10,651 nucleotides of DNA from Calditrichota bacterium (GTDB lineage: Bacteria > Zixibacteria > MSB-5A5 > GN15 > FEB-12), in contig QQUK01000043.1 of assembly GCA_008501655.1 (NCBI GenBank), positions 1-10,651 on the forward strand. Direction: 5' to 3'. Numbering within the stretch: the first letter of the stretch is position 1; each line of letters opens with the position of its first letter. The translations under genes and the position numbers were made by a program. Under the pieces are notes generated by a model, which searched no databases, was not told the DNA's origin, and saw only the letters and a list, made by a program, of their open reading frames with translations. Below are positions 6,918 to 10,651 of this stretch, piece after piece.

Positions 6918-8018
6918 TTAGTCAGAGACTGAAATTTCTTTTGGAGGACGTTCGACAATAAGTTCACCTTCATCGACACCATCTACAACTTCGATTTTGA
7001 TACCGTCTGAAAGACCGGTATGTACTTCACGTTCGGTTATAATTTTTAAGGAATCTTCGATTTCTACAAAGTATGATGAATCTCTGGTTACCAGAAGTCT
7101 TTCCGGTATTAAAAGAATATCTTCTTTTTTGGTAATGATAACTTCAGCGTTTGCTGAATATCCGGCTCTGAGGTATTTGTTTCCCTGGTCGGTGATTTCG
7201 ATTTCGACACCAAACATTGTGGAACCATCTTCTTTATGAGCTTTTGGGGAGATTTTGGTCAGTTTACCTTCGATTTTATCTTTAGAAGATAAAGCACCGA
7301 TTTCGATTTCGGTCATCATACCGACATGCAGTTTTCCGACATCGATTTCATCGACATTCCCTTTAAAAATCAGGTCATCCATTTTGGCAAGCGACATAAG
7401 ATCGGTACCAGCCTGATACGATGTCAGCGGAACAACCGGGTCACCCTCTTCAACCATCCGGGAAAGGACGGTACCGGAAACGGTCGAACGAATGATATTG
7501 GCGACTTCTTTGGAATTGTCAATCATACGACCCGATTCCAATAAGGATAGTTTTTCTTTGGCTTGTTCGAGTCTGAGCCGTTCTTCTTCACAGGCTGCCT
7601 CTTTTGAATCGTAATCCTGCGGAGCGACAAGGTCTTTTTCTTTTAAAGATTTGACCCGGTCAAATTCCCTTTTTGCGTTATCATAGCTGTTTTGACGGAT
7701 TTCAAGTTCCCGTTTTGCCTGTGAGAGTTCTATCGGGGTCGGGTCGGGAGCTATTTCAAACAAAGGATCACCTACGGAGACTTTGTCACCGATATCTACA
7801 AAGATTTTTTTGACAATACCCGGGATTTTTGATTTAACATTTACTTCTTTTCGTGGTTCTATCCGTCCGACAGCAAGTGCTAAATCAATTATCGAACCTT
7901 TTTCCACAGCTACTGTTTTGTATCCATCATCTTTTTTAGCAGAACCATCTAATGCAAAAAAGAGCACCGCTCCTACTACAGCAACAAAACAGACGGTGAG
8001 GATAACTTTTTTAACCAT
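6918..8018 (-). CDS. Periplasmic adaptor of a MacA/HlyD-type tripartite transporter
   Basis: This 366-residue membrane-fusion protein is anchored by an N-terminal TM (about 4-23). It has the usual nested order: first lipoyl half (about 57-97, with VKSKIPGIVKKIFVDIGDKV), alpha-helical hairpin (about 95-163, rich in E, K and R heptads), second lipoyl half (about 174-215, STVSGTVL..VEEGDPV), beta-barrel (about 216-295) and membrane-proximal domain (about 296-355). It links the permeases to an outer-membrane TolC-like channel, which is not encoded in the window. I place the start at the ATG at 8018 because AGGAG lies 9 nt upstream. The frame extends to a TTG at 8042, but that codon would put the ribosome-binding site inside the gene. 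It is the first gene of the four-gene operon and sits just downstream of the inverted repeat at 8058-8087. Confidence 0.92.
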   Translation of the reverse strand: MVKKVILTVCFVAVVGAVLFFALDGSAKKDDGYKTVAVEKGSIIDLALAVGRIEPRKEVNVKSKIPGIVKKIFVDIGDKVSVGDPLFEIAPDPTPIELSQAKRELEIRQNSYDNAKREFDRVKSLKEKDLVAPQDYDSKEAACEEERLRLEQAKEKLSLLESGRMIDNSKEVANIIRSTVSGTVLSRMVEEGDPVVPLTSYQAGTDLMSLAKMDDLIFKGNVDEIDVGKLHVGMMTEIEIGALSSKDKIEGKLTKISPKAHKEDGSTMFGVEIEITDQGNKYLRAGYSANAEVIITKKEDILLIPERLLVTRDSSYFVEIEDSLKIITEREVHTGLSDGIKIEVVDGVDEGELIVERPPKEISVSD

Positions 8019-8057
8019 ATGCGTTTTCTCCTGAATTTTCAAGACTTGTTTATCTCA

Positions 8058-8087
8058 TTAGTTACAGATTACGAAGTTTGTAACTAA
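8058..8087. promoter_or_regulatory. Perfect 9-bp inverted repeat upstream of transporter operon, candidate operator
   Basis: TTAGTTACA (8058-8066) and TGTAACTAA (8079-8087) are exact reverse complements separated by 12 bp. The 30-bp element lies 40-69 bp upstream of the adaptor start codon, where a dimeric repressor would block the operon promoter or its early transcript. TetR-family regulators often control such efflux operons through sites of this size, but no regulator gene is in the window. I could not identify convincing -35 and -10 boxes on the minus strand here. Confidence 0.45.
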
Positions 8088-8189
8088 ATGTTTCGGAGAT
8101 AATAAAAAAGGAGCTTTACAGGAGATGATTTTTGGGTTAAAGGATTGAATGGTAAATTGTTAAGTGTAGGACAGATGTAGATTTGGTAG

Positions 8190-8225
8190 GTCGGACATTC
8201 CTCTCCGACTGTTTTGTCCGACTGT
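8190..8225. repeat. Short palindrome plus direct repeat (TCCGAC motif)
   Basis: GTCGGA (8190-8195) pairs with TCCGAC (8204-8209) around an 8-nt loop. TCCGACTGT occurs twice in direct orientation (8204-8212 and 8217-8225). This is the first of five different palindromes in the gap and is more GC-rich than its surroundings, as expected for dispersed intergenic repeats. Confidence 0.55.
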
Positions 8226-8226
8226 G

Positions 8227-8249
8227 CTGTCAGGCATCCTGCCTGACAG
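8227..8249. repeat. Perfect 10-bp stem palindrome
   Basis: CTGTCAGGCA (8227-8236) and TGCCTGACAG (8240-8249) form a perfect 10-bp stem with a 3-nt loop (TCC). It could stall transcription but has no T run on either side, so I call it a dispersed hairpin repeat rather than a terminator. Confidence 0.6.
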
Positions 8250-8261
8250 TTAATTATCAAT

Positions 8262-8290
8262 CGTCATTCCCGGCTTGACCGGGAATCCAG
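8262..8290. repeat. CGTCATTCCCGG...CCGGGAATCCAG dispersed hairpin repeat
   Basis: ATTCCCGG (8266-8273) and CCGGGAAT (8279-8286) form a perfect 8-bp stem with loop CTTGA, flanked by CGTC and CCAG. I recognise this layout as a short dispersed repeat type found in intergenic DNA of many unrelated bacteria. When translated it gives the spurious peptide WIPGQAGNDD. Confidence 0.7.
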
Positions 8291-8329
8291 TCAAATGGGT
8301 TGGTTGTATTGACATTCGAAAGTGGAACA

Positions 8330-8357
8330 GAAACCCACCCCAAGGGGTGGGCTACCC
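8330..8357. repeat. CCCACCCC-AA-GGGGTGGG palindrome
   Basis: CCCACCCC (8334-8341) and GGGGTGGG (8344-8351) form a perfect 8-bp stem with a 2-nt loop, flanked by GAAA on the left and CTACCC on the right. It is a separate repeat type from its neighbours. Confidence 0.6.
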
Positions 8358-8368
8358 AGTTATCATCG

Positions 8369-8393
8369 TCACACTGAGTCCGCCTACGGCGGA
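8369..8393. repeat. Short TCCGCC-TAC-GGCGGA palindrome preceded by GTCACACTGAG
   Basis: TCCGCC (8379-8384) and GGCGGA (8388-8393) form a 6-bp stem with a 3-nt loop, preceded by GTCACACTGAG. The GC-rich patch ends here and the sequence returns to AT-rich DNA (8400-8481) leading into the next gene. Confidence 0.5.
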
Positions 8394-8481
8394 AAGGGGA
8401 CTTTTTGTTACTCAAAAATATATAAACATCTGCACTTGATATTCGTCTCAATTACAATTATCATGGTCATGGAGGTATTTA

Positions 8482-10651
8482 ATGAGCAACTATTATAAAG
8501 GGTTAATTATAAAGTCATTTTGCTCAATAATAATAACATTTACTATATTTTCTTCGGCTTTCTCACAAGACCTTCATTGTATTAACACCATTGATATTAA
8601 TAAACTAAAATTAAAATCTTATGGTGCCAATAGTATTAGCGGTCTCTATTATTCTAATGTTTTCCCGTCATTTCCTCAACGCGATTGTTACACAGGAGTA
8701 ATAAGCTATATTCCTCCCTTTTTAGAATATCCCAAAAATTCAAAGATAGGTTACTCTGATTATATTTCACTTTGGTTTGGTGGTATCGTTAAAACAGATA
8801 CATTAGTTTCCAATTTTTTAACCACAGATATTTTTAATAATGAAAGTATTGAATATAAATCAATATTAAAATCAAATGATTATTATTCAGTAGATGCAAT
8901 TTCTGAACTTGATATAATTGAATCTTCAGCAGATACATTTGATTTGGCAAGCAATCCAAGGGGATATTTTTTTGATTTAGACAAATATCATTTAGGTATC
9001 CAAATATTTAAAAATAGTTATATATGGTCGTTTGAATATGCCGAAGATATTATAATTTTTAATATTATCATAAAAAATATTAACAGTAATAGGACAATAA
9101 AAGATTTTTATATAGGGATCGAACAAAGACCAAGTATTGGCTATACTGCGTTACCTGATTTTCAACAATTACATACACTTTCCGGATTTATTGATAAAAA
9201 GGTTACCTCTGATGATTGTGATGTCACAGATGTATTTAATATTATGTGGTCTGCAAGTATTGACGGCGACCCGGTAAATGATGAATATACAGATCAAGTT
9301 GTGTTTGACGGTGAGTACGATGTAAAATCCTGTACAGATTCTTATGGATTATTTTTTTTAGATTATCCAGTAAACAAAATTAATAACAGGAATGCTTCAT
9401 TTAACTGGTGGACAAATTTTAGCTCAACTTATTTTCCTCAAAAAAAAGAATCATATAGAGATTTAAGTTTAGGATTATATGGTCATAATAAATCCGATGA
9501 ATATCGATATCATCTACTATCTAATGGTGAGATAGATTTTGACCCAATTTTTACAGGAACGATACATCAAAACGATTCTGTTTGGGTCTATCCCCCTCAA
9601 GAGCAAGTAGAAGGAATAGTAAGAATCCCCTTTGTTACGACCCTCCTCTCGGTCGGTCCGTATGACCTTGAACCGGGCGAAGAGATATCGTTTCCTATAG
9701 CATTAGTCATGGGCGAGGACTTCCATACAGACCCGACAAACTATCAACGGAATCTTCCCGACAACCCCGATGCCTACTACCAGAATCTCGATTTTACCGA
9801 CCTGTTTAAAAACGCCCGTTGGGCAAAATGGATTTATGATAACCCCGGTGTCGACACCGATGGTGATGGCTATGCCGGTGAACAGACAATCTGTATACAT
9901 GATTCTGTATTGGTCGGGACGACATGGGTGTATGACAATGTTGATACAATTTATTACACCGGTGACGGTGTACCCGATTGGAAAGCCGCCGGACCTCCGC
10001 AACCGCCGGTTGTAAAACTTGAACCGATTGAAAATGGTGTAAAAATCCGATTCAACGGAACTAACTCAGAAATGGAACCGGATATTTTTTCGGGGAAAAA
10101 TGATTTTGAAGGATACAATGTTTATTACGGACTTGATGAACGGGAAGAATCGATGACGTTGGTCGCATCCTACGACCGGGAAGATTATAACAAATATGCA
10201 TATGAAGCAAAATCAGGCAACTTTGTTTTAAAAGATGACCCGTTCACAGTTGAACAGCTTCGCTGTCTCTATAGTCATAAAACGGACCGATGTGCTGATA
10301 CCTCGTTTCATCCGGATAAATATTATAACAGCAGTACCGCTATCATTCATCCCGATTTCCCCGATTCGGTTTTTTACTTTTTACCCCATCGTTATAATGT
10401 CTCCGAATATGGTGACTCAAGTCCGATTGTAAAAGTATATCCAAATGCATTAGACCCTCGGGGAGTACCGGTAGATAGTTTAACCGAAGAGTATTACACC
10501 GATGATGGATATTTCAAATTTTTTGAATATGAGTATATCTTAACCGACCTGTTACCTTCTTTGGAGTATTATGCATCGGTCACCGCCTTTGATTATGGTT
10601 CTCCGACTCGGGGACTACAACCGCTTGAAAGTTCCAAATCGTTTAACATGA
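8482..10651 (+). CDS. Large secreted protein with C-terminal FN3-like region (3' end beyond window)
   Basis: The frame is open for 723 codons from the ATG at 8482 to the window edge with no stop. GGAGG lies 6 nt upstream. A signal peptide is clear: K6 and K11, then a hydrophobic stretch (about 13-27) and an A26-F27-S28 cleavage motif before Q29. The protein is rich in Tyr, Asp, Asn and Ser, as is usual for surface or extracellular proteins. Residues 458-463 (DTDGDG) form a likely calcium-binding loop. From about 508 the pattern PPVVKLEPIENGVKIRF followed by DFEGYNVYYG (near 550) looks like a fibronectin-III-type beta-sandwich. FEYEYILTDLLPSLEYYASV near the end resembles the last strands of such a domain. 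I do not recognise a named family; an extracellular structural, adhesive or cargo protein is the best guess. A sorting domain may lie beyond the window. Codons 1 to about 375 are far more AT-rich than the rest. Confidence 0.85.
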   Translation, partial: MSNYYKGLIIKSFCSIIITFTIFSSAFSQDLHCINTIDINKLKLKSYGANSISGLYYSNVFPSFPQRDCYTGVISYIPPFLEYPKNSKIGYSDYISLWFGGIVKTDTLVSNFLTTDIFNNESIEYKSILKSNDYYSVDAISELDIIESSADTFDLASNPRGYFFDLDKYHLGIQIFKNSYIWSFEYAEDIIIFNIIIKNINSNRTIKDFYIGIEQRPSIGYTALPDFQQLHTLSGFIDKKVTSDDCDVTDVFNIMWSASIDGDPVNDEYTDQVVFDGEYDVKSCTDSYGLFFLDYPVNKINNRNASFNWWTNFSSTYFPQKKESYRDLSLGLYGHNKSDEYRYHLLSNGEIDFDPIFTGTIHQNDSVWVYPPQEQVEGIVRIPFVTTLLSVGPYDLEPGEEISFPIALVMGEDFHTDPTNYQRNLPDNPDAYYQNLDFTDLFKNARWAKWIYDNPGVDTDGDGYAGEQTICIHDSVLVGTTWVYDNVDTIYYTGDGVPDWKAAGPPQPPVVKLEPIENGVKIRFNGTNSEMEPDIFSGKNDFEGYNVYYGLDEREESMTLVASYDREDYNKYAYEAKSGNFVLKDDPFTVEQLRCLYSHKTDRCADTSFHPDKYYNSSTAIIHPDFPDSVFYFLPHRYNVSEYGDSSPIVKVYPNALDPRGVPVDSLTEEYYTDDGYFKFFEYEYILTDLLPSLEYYASVTAFDYGSPTRGLQPLESSKSFNM

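Noticed and set aside
8019..8042. TTG start extending the adaptor by eight residues
   Set aside because: The AGGAG motif would then lie inside the gene; the ATG at 8018 has the correct spacing to it.
8257..8451. Minus-strand open frame of 64 codons
   Set aside because: It reads through three of the palindromic repeats and yields the typical spurious peptide ending WIPGQAGNDD. It is repeat DNA, not a gene.
8436..8464. Possible promoter TTGATA-N17-TATCAT before the large secreted protein gene
   Set aside because: The boxes match reasonably, but the predicted start at about 8471 would fall on the ribosome-binding site and leave a leader of only about 11 nt, so I do not rely on it.

Overview
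The window looks like chromosomal DNA from a Gram-negative bacterium of the Fibrobacteres-Chlorobi-Bacteroidetes (FCB) superphylum or a neighbouring candidate phylum such as Zixibacteria. The evidence is a single-polypeptide LpxC-FabZ fusion for lipid A synthesis, secreted proteins ending in a dockerin-like double repeat, consensus sigma70-type promoters, moderate to low GC, and a patch of short GC-rich palindromic repeats. The phylum is inferred from gene style; no 16S or other marker is present.

Layout. (1) Positions 1-1290, minus strand: lpxC-fabZ, 3' end beyond the window, with its own promoter. (2) Positions 1479-3629, plus strand: two tandem paralogous transcription units. Each has a TTGACA-N16-TATAAT-type promoter, a similar leader of about 85 nt, and a secreted protein with a cohesin-like beta-sandwich body and a C-terminal dockerin-like domain. 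The second EF-hand-like loop of that domain carries cysteines between its acidic ligands. A strong terminator follows the second gene. (3) Positions 8018-3701, minus strand: a four-gene operon for a MacAB-type tripartite ABC transporter, in the order periplasmic adaptor, FtsX/MacB permease 1, FtsX/MacB permease 2, ATPase. Gene gaps are 10-21 bp and suggest coupled translation. No outer-membrane channel gene is in the window. A perfect 9-bp inverted repeat lies just upstream and may be a repressor operator. (4) Positions 8190-8393: an intergenic patch of five different short palindromes. (5) Positions 8482-10651, plus strand: the first 723 codons of a large secreted protein that ends in a fibronectin-III-like region and continues past the window edge. 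Its first half is very AT-rich and its second half is much richer in GC.

Together this is an envelope region: lipid A synthesis, predicted surface or secreted calcium-binding modular proteins, and an envelope-spanning exporter. No mobile element, CRISPR array, tRNA or rRNA was seen. The most unusual items are the cysteine-substituted dockerin-like repeat in the duplicated secreted proteins, the non-canonical ABC signature (SGGG) in the ATPase, and the compositional break inside the last gene.
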